A stretch of 64,000 nt of DNA from Hallella seregens ATCC 51272 (lineage in GTDB: Bacteria; Bacteroidota; Bacteroidia; Bacteroidales; Bacteroidaceae): the NCBI RefSeq assembly GCF_000518545.1, contig NZ_KI912451.1, forward strand, positions 1 to 64,000, read 5' to 3'. Below are positions 42,755 through 50,936 of this stretch, piece after piece (the stretch's first letter is position 1; every line of letters starts with the position of its first letter). Position numbers and translations under genes: made by a program. Under the pieces are notes generated by a model. That model did no database searches. It saw only the letters and a program-made list of their open reading frames with translations, and had not been told where the DNA came from.

Positions 42755-45355
42755 TTATCGCTTCACGACCTTGCGGGTGGTGCCGTCGCTCATGCGCACG
42801 ATGTTGATGCCGCGCTGCAGGGCGGGCAGGCGCACGCCGTTGAGGTTGTAGACGGCGCGCACGGTGGCGCGGGCGTCGGGTGCGGGCAGCACGTCGATGC
42901 CGGTGAGGTAGGCCTCACGCAGCTCGGCCTCGCGCTGTTTGGACTTCTCGCCGTTGGCCATCACGTAGATGTCGTAGACCTGACAGCCGGAGTTGCCCGA
43001 GAGCTGGCGCAGCCGCACGTACACCTCGTCGGTGCCGCGGTAGCCCACGGTGACCTTTTTCCACAGCCGTTGGGGCTGGGCAACGACCACGGTGTCGCCC
43101 GTGAGCGTCCATGTCTGGCCGTCGGCCGAGGTCTCGAAGCCCATGCGCTGCACGTTGCCCGTGCTGTTGGCGTTGCCCAGGAAGGCCACGAGGTCGAACG
43201 GCCCCCGGAAAGTGCGGGTGCTCTGGATGCGTGCATTGTACTCGCCGGAGACGAATTTGTAGAACTGCACGTCGTTCTTGGTGCACAGTGTGTCGAGGTC
43301 TGCGGCCGACAGGGGATTGTAGCCGTTGGGGTCGCCCACGCTCTTGCCCGGGGCAATGTTCTGCCAAACCATCGACTGCCCCTGCGAGGCGAGGAACCAC
43401 TCCACGCCCGTGAGGTCGGCAGGGAACGTTTCGGGCTTGCGGTCGGGATAGACGGGGCTCTCAATGCCGTCGTCATCGGTCTTGGTTCCGATGGGTTCGG
43501 CCGACGTGTCGGCCTGGCTCACGGCCCCGGTGCCCCAGGAGAACATGCCCTTGCCGTTGGTTCCACCATAGACGGCACTGGCGTCGAAGTGGCTGGCAAT
43601 GTCGATGTAGACCTTGTCGTTCTGCACAAAAATCTCTTTCGTGACGAGCTCGGAGGGCACGTAGTCGGGGCTCGTGGCAAAGACCGTGAGCACGGCATGG
43701 TCGTTGATGACAAAGGGGCCGGCATACTTCTGCGACTGCACGGTGTCGGCCGAAGCCCCCATGTTGTACCAGATCTGCGTGCCCTCGGTGGCGCAGCTCA
43801 GGGTGATGGTGGCGGCATCGTCGGCCTGGCTCACGCTGATGACGGGGCGTTCGGCCTGGTTGTACATGCGTATGAGCGTGTCGGCCACGAGGCTGGGTTC
43901 ATAGCCCTGTCCCTGGGCGACGGCGCGCACGGTGCATGCTTGTGTGAGCGTGAAGGGACCGTCGTAGCGCGTGCCGGTGCCGATGGCGGGCTCGCTGCCG
44001 TCGGTGGTGTAGTAGATTTGGGCGTAGGGCTCGGCCGTGCCGATGGTCACCGTGGCCTGCTGCTGGGCGTAGTGCACGCTGAAAGCGGGCAGCGTCGTGG
44101 CGGTGATGGCGGCCTTCGAGGCCGTGAGCATGCTGATGGCGTTGTCCAGCAACGCTCCGGCGTTGTAGCCCGAGGCCAGCACTTCGGCCGAGAGGGGCAG
44201 GTAGAGGTAGCCGTTGTGGCTGATGTTGTGCTGGTGAATGGCCACCACGTCGGGCTGTCCGAGCACCGTGGCCAGCGTGTCGTCGCCGGCATAGTAGGCC
44301 CCGAGACGCACGCCCGTGATGGGAGCTTCGGTGGAGAAAGCCAGGGCTTTCTCGTTTTCGCCGAGGCCGGCATCGGAGCCGTCGATGAGGTCGAGCCCGT
44401 TGAACAGCGGCAGCCCCGGCTTGCCGGTGACACCGGCCACCTGCTCGGTGGGCACGGCCTCGCCGTAGCCCCAGGCGTTGTAGAGACGGGCGTTGAGGTT
44501 GAGGGTGGGCACAAAGGGCTGCACCTCCTTGAGCAGGCCCACGTTGGCATTGTCGGCCGGGATGGTGGAGCTGAGCACATTCAGGTCGAAGCCCTGCAGC
44601 TGCTCACGCGTGAGCGTGGTGGAGGCGTCGAGCGGGGTCACCAGCAGCTCGTCGTCGGCCGAGAGCAGGGCATAGGCCAGGTCGGCCGAGAGCTCGCCGG
44701 AATAGACATATCCCACCTTTTCTTTCGAGTCGTTGGGGTCGTCGCCCTGCCCGATGACGATGGAATAGATGTGGAAACCGCTGGTGGCCTGGATGGTATA
44801 GTCGGCGTCGCTGCCGCTGTTGTTCACCACGACGGCCGTGTCGCGCGTCTTGGTGGTCCACTGCTTCTTGCCGCCGTCTGCGGCATCCACGAAGCCGTCG
44901 GTGATGCTTTTGAAGCCGCGGGCCTCGTTGGCCTTGTGGGTCTCGTAGTCGATGGTGATCTTCTCGCCGGCCGGCACCTTGGGAATGACCAGCTGGTCCT
45001 GTGCTTTCTTGCCGTTGAGCCAGATGCAGCACTGGCCTTCGGCGTTGGAGTAGATGTTGAGATGGGCGGCCCCCGTGGCGTTGAAGACGAGTCCCTCGGT
45101 CTCGTGAATGGTCACGGCGTTGCCGTTCACGGTGGCCGTCAGCGGCCCGGCCTTGCGGGCTTTCGATTCAAAATACACGGGGTTCTTCTCGGTTTTCTTG
45201 TCCACCCAGTTCGTTCCTGCTGCGGCATCCTGCTGCAGATAGTACATGGAAGTGGCGCTGAAACCCTTAGTCAGGTCCCAGGTTTTTCGGGTCTGTGCGG
45301 TGGCGTTGGCGGCCAGCGACAGGCATACTGCTGTGATTGTAAACAGTTTCTTCAT
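42755..45355 (-). CDS. Large secreted protein with chitobiase-like repeats, unknown function
   Basis: An 866-residue exported protein I cannot assign. Signal peptide MKKLFTITAVCLSLAANATA (start at 45355; a Met two codons earlier is equally close). An N-terminal beta-sandwich begins KTWDLTKGFSATSMYYLQQD. Chitobiase/beta-hexosaminidase C-terminal-like repeats, recognised by AQIYYTTDGSEPAIGTGTRYDGPF and TQIWYNMGASADT, lie near 440-600. The tail YNLNGVRLPALQRGINIVRMSDG is a sorting-like end. Next to PL1 and PL9, it may bind or hold pectin or be a surface esterase; no catalytic motif is evident. Confidence 0.75.
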   Translation of the reverse strand: MKKLFTITAVCLSLAANATAQTRKTWDLTKGFSATSMYYLQQDAAAGTNWVDKKTEKNPVYFESKARKAGPLTATVNGNAVTIHETEGLVFNATGAAHLNIYSNAEGQCCIWLNGKKAQDQLVIPKVPAGEKITIDYETHKANEARGFKSITDGFVDAADGGKKQWTTKTRDTAVVVNNSGSDADYTIQATSGFHIYSIVIGQGDDPNDSKEKVGYVYSGELSADLAYALLSADDELLVTPLDASTTLTREQLQGFDLNVLSSTIPADNANVGLLKEVQPFVPTLNLNARLYNAWGYGEAVPTEQVAGVTGKPGLPLFNGLDLIDGSDAGLGENEKALAFSTEAPITGVRLGAYYAGDDTLATVLGQPDVVAIHQHNISHNGYLYLPLSAEVLASGYNAGALLDNAISMLTASKAAITATTLPAFSVHYAQQQATVTIGTAEPYAQIYYTTDGSEPAIGTGTRYDGPFTLTQACTVRAVAQGQGYEPSLVADTLIRMYNQAERPVISVSQADDAATITLSCATEGTQIWYNMGASADTVQSQKYAGPFVINDHAVLTVFATSPDYVPSELVTKEIFVQNDKVYIDIASHFDASAVYGGTNGKGMFSWGTGAVSQADTSAEPIGTKTDDDGIESPVYPDRKPETFPADLTGVEWFLASQGQSMVWQNIAPGKSVGDPNGYNPLSAADLDTLCTKNDVQFYKFVSGEYNARIQSTRTFRGPFDLVAFLGNANSTGNVQRMGFETSADGQTWTLTGDTVVVAQPQRLWKKVTVGYRGTDEVYVRLRQLSGNSGCQVYDIYVMANGEKSKQREAELREAYLTGIDVLPAPDARATVRAVYNLNGVRLPALQRGINIVRMSDGTTRKVVKR

Positions 45356-45459
45356 AGGCATGTTATTATTAAGAGGTAAATATTGATGGTGCTTGATGTG
45401 AGCGGTCGGGCCGCGACGATGTGGGTCGGGCCGTTGGTGCCGTAGATTAGTTTGCGTGA

Positions 45460-45467
45460 CAAAGGTA
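45460..45467 (-). promoter_or_regulatory. -7 box of the pectin locus
   Basis: On the minus strand TACCTTTG lies about 105 bases before the start at 45355, leaving a long leader. No -33 TTG at the usual distance. Confidence 0.5.
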
Positions 45468-45554
45468 GGTCAAAATGTTGGAACGGGGGCCATGGAGCGT
45501 AGAGTTTAACGTTTTTTACCAGGTCTGATCCGGTTGGTACGGTATTGGCGTGGG

Positions 45555-45730
45555 GTGATGGCGGCGGGATATGGAAACGGCCACGGCGTGGGGACAAAAC
45601 AACCACGCCGTAAACGCATCGCGATAACGGCGTGGACGCAAGACGAAAACACCGTAATCGCATCGCGAAAACGGCGCGGACGCGGGGTGAAAACGGCGTG
45701 GTGGTGAAACGAATGCCGGCGGGAGCCGGA
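45555..45730. repeat. 22-bp palindromic repeat array 4
   Basis: Eight 22-bp units start at 45555, 45577, 45599, 45621, 45643, 45665, 45687 and 45709. Here the left half is often GCGAAAACGGCG. It lies in the 430-base gap between the trmH-like stop codon and the pectin-locus promoter, both genes on the minus strand. Otherwise the gap holds only the -7 box. Confidence 0.85.
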
Positions 45731-45785
45731 ATAAAGGTGGATTGAAGCCAAAACGAAGGTGGCCCTGAGCTTTGGCGGTGGCCCC

Positions 45786-46409
45786 TTATGGCTGGGGCGT
45801 GTCCTTGTCCAAAAGCAGATGGCGGGCAAACTCCCAGACCACGATGCCGGCCGTGACGCTGACGTTGAGCGAGTGTTTGGTGCCAAACTGGGGTATCTCC
45901 AGGCAGCCGTCGCACAGGTCGACCACGCTCTGGTGCACGCCCTTCACCTCGTTGCCGAAGACCACAGCCTGCCCCCGCACCCCCGCAAAGGACGGACTTT
46001 GGGCTTCTTCCTGCCCGCATGTTCCCTCAAGGGACGAGGAAGATTGCGCGCGAAGTGACTCGCCGAGCTGCTGGAGCTTGGTGGAACCCTCCACCTGCTC
46101 AATGCTGTAGACGTGGTATCCGCGCCGGTGCAACTCGTGCACGGCATCGTCGGCATGGGCGAAATAACGCCATGCCACGGAGTCTTCGCCGCCCAGGGCC
46201 GTCTTGTGAATCTCGGCATGGGGCGGACAGGCGGTGATGCCGCACAGGTAAACAGCCTCGACCCGAAAGGCATCGCACGAGCGGAACACGCTGCCCACGT
46301 TGTAAAGGCTGCGCACGTCGTCGAGCACGACGACGAGCGGCAGCTTCGGCGCCTCGCGGAACTGTTCGAGCGAGAGCCGCCGCATCTCGATGGTCTTGAG
46401 CTTGCGCAT
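45786..46409 (-). CDS. TrmH/SpoU family RNA 2'-O-methyltransferase
   Basis: A 207-residue SPOUT methyltransferase acting on tRNA or rRNA ribose. Motif 1 LDDVRSLYNVGSVFRSCDAF, motif 2 AVVFGNEVKGV and motif 3 CLEIPQFGTKHSLNVSVTAGIVVWEF are all present. Between GSTKLQQLGESL and AVVFGNE an insert of about 20 residues (SSSSLEGTCGQEEAQSPSFA) replaces what I recall as a short loop in relatives; its DNA looks like a dispersed intergenic repeat entered in frame. The target nucleotide is unknown. It begins 6 bases after the sufE stop codon. Confidence 0.88.
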   Translation of the reverse strand: MRKLKTIEMRRLSLEQFREAPKLPLVVVLDDVRSLYNVGSVFRSCDAFRVEAVYLCGITACPPHAEIHKTALGGEDSVAWRYFAHADDAVHELHRRGYHVYSIEQVEGSTKLQQLGESLRAQSSSSLEGTCGQEEAQSPSFAGVRGQAVVFGNEVKGVHQSVVDLCDGCLEIPQFGTKHSLNVSVTAGIVVWEFARHLLLDKDTPQP

Positions 46410-46415
46410 GGCGTG

Positions 46416-46901
46416 TCAGGGCTGCATGCTGAAAGCAAGAGCGTAGGCCTTGACCTTCTTGACCATGGCCAGCAGCCCGTTGCTGCGGGTGGGGGAGAGG
46501 TGCTCGCGCAGTCCGATGCGCTCGATGAAGTAGAGGTCGGCATCGAGAATCTCCTGCGGCGTGTGGCCGCTGATGACCCGAATGAGCAGGGCAATGATGC
46601 CCTTGACGATGAGTGCGTCGCTGTCGGCGGCGAAAACAAGCCGGCCGTCCACGTGGTCGCACTGCAGCCACACGCGGCTCTGGCAGCCGTCAATGAGGTT
46701 TTGCTCGGTCTTGTAGCGGTCGTCGAGGGGTGCCAGGTCGTTGCCCAGGTCGATGAGCATCTGGTATTTGTCCATCCAGTCGTCGAAATCGGCGAATTGT
46801 TCGATCACCTCGTCCTGGAGTTGGTTGATGGATTGCACGCTGCTTGCGGTTTCTCCGGTGGGAGCGGGGCATGCGTGCTGTGGGTTGTTGTCGGTATTCA
46901 T
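46416..46901 (-). CDS. sufE: SufE family cysteine desulfuration protein
   Basis: A 161-residue sulfur acceptor that takes persulfide from a SufS desulfurase for iron-sulfur cluster assembly. The acceptor Cys (about residue 73) sits in LIDGCQSRVWL. The C-terminal half (HTPQEILDADLYFIERIGLREHLSPTRSNGL) is typical. An extra N-terminal 20 residues are of low complexity. It is separate from any suf operon here and lies 6 bases before the trmH-like gene. Confidence 0.93.
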   Translation of the reverse strand: MNTDNNPQHACPAPTGETASSVQSINQLQDEVIEQFADFDDWMDKYQMLIDLGNDLAPLDDRYKTEQNLIDGCQSRVWLQCDHVDGRLVFAADSDALIVKGIIALLIRVISGHTPQEILDADLYFIERIGLREHLSPTRSNGLLAMVKKVKAYALAFSMQP

Positions 46902-46935
46902 GTTGCGTATGTCGTTTGTTTTGTGGCATGTTCAC

Positions 46936-46956
46936 GGCCACACACCGGGTGTGGCC
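46936..46956 (-). terminator. Hairpin between U32 and sufE genes
   Basis: Eight-base arms GGCCACAC (46936-46943) and GTGTGGCC (46949-46956) with a 5-base loop, after the U32 stop and before the sufE start. No T-tract, so function is uncertain. Confidence 0.4.
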
Positions 46957-46997
46957 CTGCATATGGGGTGGGTGTTCGATGGAAAACAGGCGGTCGT

Positions 46998-47033
46998 CCT
47001 CCCCTCCTACGGGAGGGGTCGGGAGAGGCTCTC
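46998..47033. repeat. GC-rich dispersed hairpin repeat at the 3' end of the U32 gene
   Basis: CCTCCCCTCCTACGGGAGGG followed by a GGGAGAGG-like end; same family as the repeat in ispG. It contains the U32 stop codon and encodes the last residues (LSRPLP). Confidence 0.55.
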
Positions 47034-48266
47034 AATCTTGAAGAACTTGTCACCCTCCCTCACCTTGCGCGGCACGGGGATGGAGACGTGGCAGCCCTGC
47101 TCGGCGCGCGGCGTAGGTTGCAGCTCGTAGCGTATCTCGGTGGCGTCGAGATAGAGGGCGCCGGTGGTGTTGCCCGTGATGAGCAGACGGTCGCCCACGG
47201 CAAAGGGCGCCGCCTCGACGGCGATTTCTGCCACGCCCAGACGCGAGAAATACTTGGTCACCTTGCCCACGAGCACCTTGCGCTCGGTGGCCATCGAGCC
47301 GTAGCCCTTGTTCCATTCGCCCAGGGTCTGGCCCTGGTAGTAGCCGTCCCAGAAGCCGCGGTTGAAGACGGTGGCCAGCCGGCGGTCCCATTCGTCCTTG
47401 CGCGCTTCGGTGAATGTGCCGTCGAGCACGGCCCCGACGGCCTCCTTGTAGCACTGCACCACGGTGTGTACGTACTCCGGCCCGCGGGCGCGCCCCTCGA
47501 TTTTGAACACCCGCACGCCGGCCTTCATCATGCGGTCGATGAAGCGTACGGTCTTCAGGTCCTTGGGACTCATGATGTATTTGTTGTCTATCTCCAGCTG
47601 GTTGCCCGTCTCGTTGTCGGTCACGGTGTAGGAGCGGCGGCATATCTGCACGCACTGGCCGCGGTTGGCAGAGCGGTTTGCGTCGTGCAGACTCATGTAG
47701 CACTTGCCCGAGACGGCCATGCACAGCGCGCCGTGACAGAACATTTCGATGCGCACGGGCTGTCCCAGGGGGCCGCAGATGTGCTGGTTGGCAATCTCTT
47801 GGTGGATGTGTGCCACCTGCTCCAGGTTGAGTTCGCGGGCCAGTACGGCCACGTCGGCAAACCGGGCATAGAACTTCAGGGCCTCGATGTTGCTGATGTT
47901 GAGCTGCGTGGAGAGGTGCACCTCCACGCCGGTCTGCCGGCAATAGGCCATCACGGCCACGTCGGAGGCGATGACTGCCGTGATGCCGGCGGCGCGTGCA
48001 GCGTCGATGATTTCGCGCATGGCCGTGAGGTCGGCATCGTAGATAACGGTGTTCACCGTGAGATAAGTCTTGATGCCGTGGCTGTTGCAGGTGTCGGCAA
48101 TCTCGTGCAGGTCGTTGATGTCGAAGTGATTGGCGCTGTGCGACCGCATGTTGAGGCGGCCGATGCCGAAGTAAACGGAGTCGGCCCCGGCCTGAATGGC
48201 GGCCGCAAGCGACTCGCGGGAGCCCACGGGGGCCATGATTTCAAAGTCGGTGGGTTGCAAATTCAT
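47007..48266 (-). CDS. Peptidase U32 family protein
   Basis: A 419-residue protein of the U32 'collagenase-like' family; studied members (TrhP/RlhA) take part in RNA hydroxylation rather than proteolysis. Family motifs are MAPVGSRESLAAAIQAGADSVYFGI at the N-terminus and the Cys-rich block VRIEMFCHGALCMAVSGKCYMS ... RGQCVQICRR, followed by MSPKDLKTV and GVRVFKIEGRARGPEYV. The C-terminal beta domain ends in a short tail encoded by a dispersed repeat. The -7 box lies only 5 bases before the ATG, so the mRNA is probably leaderless. Confidence 0.9.
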   Translation of the reverse strand: MNLQPTDFEIMAPVGSRESLAAAIQAGADSVYFGIGRLNMRSHSANHFDINDLHEIADTCNSHGIKTYLTVNTVIYDADLTAMREIIDAARAAGITAVIASDVAVMAYCRQTGVEVHLSTQLNISNIEALKFYARFADVAVLARELNLEQVAHIHQEIANQHICGPLGQPVRIEMFCHGALCMAVSGKCYMSLHDANRSANRGQCVQICRRSYTVTDNETGNQLEIDNKYIMSPKDLKTVRFIDRMMKAGVRVFKIEGRARGPEYVHTVVQCYKEAVGAVLDGTFTEARKDEWDRRLATVFNRGFWDGYYQGQTLGEWNKGYGSMATERKVLVGKVTKYFSRLGVAEIAVEAAPFAVGDRLLITGNTTGALYLDATEIRYELQPTPRAEQGCHVSIPVPRKVREGDKFFKIESLSRPLP

Positions 48267-48271
48267 GGGTG

Positions 48272-48279
48272 CAAAGGTA
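48272..48279 (-). promoter_or_regulatory. -7 box of the U32 gene, 5 bases from ATG
   Basis: On the minus strand TACCTTTG is followed after 5 bases by the start codon at 48266. In Bacteroidota transcription starts about 4-6 bases after this box, at or within a base or two of the ATG. Confidence 0.65.
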
Positions 48280-48299
48280 GCAAAAAAGGCAGGAAGGTG

Positions 48300-48319
48300 A
48301 AGCCGAAAACGGCTTTTTT
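48300..48319 (+). terminator. Small hairpin with T-tract between divergent promoters
   Basis: AAGCCG / CGGCTT arms with an AAAA loop are followed by T6 (48314-48319). It points toward the C1 peptidase gene and lies just upstream of its -7 box, so it would stop antisense transcription coming from the U32 side. Confidence 0.5.
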
Positions 48320-48321
48320 CG

Positions 48322-48329
48322 TAACTTTG
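48322..48329 (+). promoter_or_regulatory. -7 box of the C1 peptidase gene, 5 bases from ATG
   Basis: TAACTTTG ends 5 bases before the start codon at 48335, the same spacing as in the divergent U32 gene. Confidence 0.65.
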
Positions 48330-48334
48330 CAGGT

Positions 48335-49465
48335 ATGAAGCATCTGCAAATCACTGCCCGCGCGACCGTGGTGGCCACCGTTCTGGCCCTCGTGGCCGGC
48401 TGCTCGCGCCCGGCGGGAAAGGGCGGCCGCGAGAGCTCGGCCGTGGACGGGATGAGGAACGAGGCCGTGGTGCGCACCACGCCGGTGAAGAATCAGGGCC
48501 GCAGCCCCCTGTGTTGGCTCTATGCCATGCTGGCCACCATCGAGTCGGAACACCTCATGGCGGGCGACTCCGTGAACCTCTCGACCGACTATTTGGCGCG
48601 GCAGCTGCTCGCCGACCAGGCCCGTACCTACTTCTTCACCCGGCGCACGGCCGACGTGTCGCTGCGCGGCATGGCGTCGATGGCCCTGCAATTGCTGCAA
48701 CGCTACGGGGCCGAGGACCATGATGCCTACGGCAACCGCCAGCCCGTGAACTACGACGTGCTGGCCCGCAAGGTGCGGCAGGTGGCGCGTGGGGCGGGCT
48801 CAGTGGCCCGGCTCGACGGGCGGCTGGAGAGCCTGCTCGACCGCGAGACGGGCTATGTGCCCCGCGCAGTGTTCATGTTTGGGGCCGAATACACGCCCCA
48901 CGAGTTTGCCCACAGCGTGTGCCTGCCCGGCGAATACCTGTCCGTGACCAGCTTCACGCACCATCCTTTCGGCCGCGCCTTTGTGCTGGAAGTGCCCGAC
49001 AACCAGCTGCGCGACAGCTTCCTGAACGTGCCGCTCGGCGTGATGATGCGCCATGTGGAGCGTGCCCTGCGCGCCGGTCATCCCGTATGCTGGGAGGGCG
49101 ACGTGAGCGAGCCCGGCTTTTGCTTTGCCGACGGCATCGCCACGATGCCCCGCCGGGTGGACGGCGCCTCGGCGCAGGCCCTGCGGCAACGCGACTTCGA
49201 GGCCCGCCGCACCACCGACGACCACTGCATGGAACTCTGCGGACTGGCCCGCGACAGCCGGGGGCGGCGGTACTATCTGGCCAAGAACTCCTGGGGAACG
49301 GGCAACGCCCTGGGCGGCTACATGTACCTGAGCGAGGACTATGTGCGGCTCAAGACGGTGGCTGTGTACATGAGCCGCAGGGCGTGGGGCTGGGGCAACA
49401 GGCCCGTGCCGCGGCCGGCGGCACGCGATTTTTCGGGCCCCGAGCCGGCCCCTTTGAAGAAATAA
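48335..49465 (+). CDS. C1 (papain/bleomycin-hydrolase-like) peptidase, lipoprotein
   Basis: A 376-residue cysteine peptidase. A lipoprotein signal with lipobox LVAGC puts the anchored Cys at residue 23. The catalytic set is visible: Gln54 and Cys60 in KNQGRSPLCW, His near 297 in DDHCMEL and Asn near 318 in AKNSWG. The layout resembles aminopeptidase C (C1B) rather than plant-type papain. Probably peptide trimming at the cell envelope. The -7 box is 5 bases before the ATG, implying a leaderless transcript. Confidence 0.87.
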   Translation: MKHLQITARATVVATVLALVAGCSRPAGKGGRESSAVDGMRNEAVVRTTPVKNQGRSPLCWLYAMLATIESEHLMAGDSVNLSTDYLARQLLADQARTYFFTRRTADVSLRGMASMALQLLQRYGAEDHDAYGNRQPVNYDVLARKVRQVARGAGSVARLDGRLESLLDRETGYVPRAVFMFGAEYTPHEFAHSVCLPGEYLSVTSFTHHPFGRAFVLEVPDNQLRDSFLNVPLGVMMRHVERALRAGHPVCWEGDVSEPGFCFADGIATMPRRVDGASAQALRQRDFEARRTTDDHCMELCGLARDSRGRRYYLAKNSWGTGNALGGYMYLSEDYVRLKTVAVYMSRRAWGWGNRPVPRPAARDFSGPEPAPLKK

Positions 49466-49468
49466 TGC

Positions 49469-49476
49469 TACCTTTG
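49469..49476 (+). promoter_or_regulatory. -7 box upstream of trpS
   Basis: TACCTTTG lies 37 bases before the trpS start codon and 3 bases after the preceding stop codon. Confidence 0.55.
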
Positions 49477-49513
49477 CACGGCAAACGGAACAAACAGAAC
49501 GTAAAACAGTATA

Positions 49514-50605
49514 ATGGGAAAGATTATCTTGACAGGTGACCGCCCTACGGGCAAGCTCCATCTGGGACACTATGTAGGCAGTCTGCGCCGTCGCGTGCAG
49601 CTGCAAAACGAGGGCGACTACGAGCGTATGTTCGTCTTTATGGCCGACGTACAGGCCTTGACCGACAACGCCGACAACCCCGAGAAGATTCGCCAGAACA
49701 TTGTCGAGGTGGCGCTCGACTATCTTTCGGCCGGCCTCGACCCCGGGAAGTGCACGCTTTATATCCAGAGCTGCATACCCGAGCTGGCCGAACTCACCAC
49801 CTATCTGATGAACATCGTGAGCGTGAGCCGCGTGCAACGCAACCCCACGGTGAAGACCGAGGTGAAGATGCGCGGCTTCGAGAGCTCGTCGGTGCCCCTC
49901 GGTTTCTTCTGCTACCCCGTGTCGCAGGCCGCCGACATCGCGGCCTTCAAGGCTACAACTATCCCTGTCGGCGAGGACCAGGAGCCGATGATTGAGCTCA
50001 CGCGCGAGCTGGTGAACCGGTTTAACCAGACTTACGGGCCCGTGCTTGTGGAGCCCAGCATCATGCTGCCCGAGAACGCCACGGCCCGACGGCTGCCCGG
50101 AACCGACGGCAAGGAGAAGATGTCGAAGAGCCTCGGCAACTGCATCTACCTCTCAGACGACAAGGATACCGTGTGGGCCAAGGTGAAAAGCATGTACACC
50201 GACCCCACGCACCTCAACGTGTCAGACCCCGGACACGTGGAGGGCAACGCCGTGTTCACCTATCTCGACGCTTTCTCCACCGACCAGGACTTCGCTGATT
50301 TCTGGCCCGAATTCCGCAATCTGGACGAGCTCAAGGCCGCCTACACGGCCGGAGGCATCGGCGACATGAAGTGCAAGAAGCTGTTGAACAGCGTCATCGA
50401 CCGCATGCTCGACCCCATTCGCCGCCGCCGCCGGGAGTACGAACAGGACATTCCGGAGATATTCAACATCCTGAAGCGGGGCTCCGATGCCGCCCGCGAG
50501 GCGGCCGCCCAGACCATGGACGAGGTGCGTCGGGCCATGCGCATCAACTATTTTGACGATGCCGCGCTCATCCGGGAACAGACCGAGAAGTTCAGAAAAA
50601 CCTGA
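49514..50605 (+). CDS. trpS: Tryptophanyl-tRNA synthetase
   Basis: A 363-residue class I aminoacyl-tRNA synthetase that charges tRNA-Trp. The HIGH-type motif is KLHLGHYVGSL near residue 16 and the KMSKS loop is GKEKMSKSLGN near 201. Length is normal. The last codons (FRKT and the TGA stop) fall inside the first unit of a 22-bp tandem repeat, so the 3' end of the gene has been duplicated downstream. Confidence 0.97.
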   Translation: MGKIILTGDRPTGKLHLGHYVGSLRRRVQLQNEGDYERMFVFMADVQALTDNADNPEKIRQNIVEVALDYLSAGLDPGKCTLYIQSCIPELAELTTYLMNIVSVSRVQRNPTVKTEVKMRGFESSSVPLGFFCYPVSQAADIAAFKATTIPVGEDQEPMIELTRELVNRFNQTYGPVLVEPSIMLPENATARRLPGTDGKEKMSKSLGNCIYLSDDKDTVWAKVKSMYTDPTHLNVSDPGHVEGNAVFTYLDAFSTDQDFADFWPEFRNLDELKAAYTAGGIGDMKCKKLLNSVIDRMLDPIRRRRREYEQDIPEIFNILKRGSDAAREAAAQTMDEVRRAMRINYFDDAALIREQTEKFRKT

Positions 50606-50662
50606 TTCGGCACGAAAGAAAGCCTGACTCGGCACGAAGGAAAGCCTGACCCGGCACGAAGC
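50597..50662. repeat. 22-bp tandem repeat starting inside the 3' end of trpS
   Basis: Three 22-bp units at 50597, 50619 and 50641 share AAAGCCTGACTCGGCACGAA with few changes. The first unit carries the trpS stop codon (50603-50605). Confidence 0.85.
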
Positions 50663-50673
50663 CTATCCTTTGC

Positions 50674-50721
50674 AGCCTGGCCCTGTCCGCCCTCTTCTTG
50701 GGTGCACGGAGCCAGGCTTTT
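50674..50721 (+). terminator. Probable trpS terminator
   Basis: AGCCTGGC (50674-50681) pairs with GCCAGGCT (50711-50718), followed by a short T run to 50721. The loop is long, so confidence is moderate. Confidence 0.5.
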
Positions 50722-50824
50722 CCAACACTGACGAGTAGCCCGCCCGTCGTGCACCGTCCCTGCACAAGTCCAACAGACAGCGGGGAAACTGCCATCACGG
50801 CGTGACAGTTTTTCGGTCGTTTTC

Positions 50825-50855
50825 TTGTGATTTCGAGAAAAATGCCTTATCTTTG
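50825..50855 (+). promoter_or_regulatory. Promoter of tRNA-Arg(CCT)
   Basis: TTG at 50825-50827 and TATCTTTG at 50848-50855 are 20 bp apart. The tRNA begins 81 bases after the -7 box, so a long 5' leader must be processed. In the rest of the 331-base gap after trpS only the repeat and terminator are seen. Confidence 0.7.
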
Positions 50856-50936
50856 CACGGCAGACGCGTCGTTGCAGCCCCTCGAACGGATGCAGCCAGC
50901 CCCTTGGACGGACACAGACGACGCGATGAAGCACGG

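Noticed and set aside
50787..50813. Another solitary 22-bp palindromic unit (GCCATCACGGCGTGACAGT)
   Set aside because: Match to the consensus is partial and the segment could equally be a weak hairpin before T5. Not strong enough to list as a repeat.
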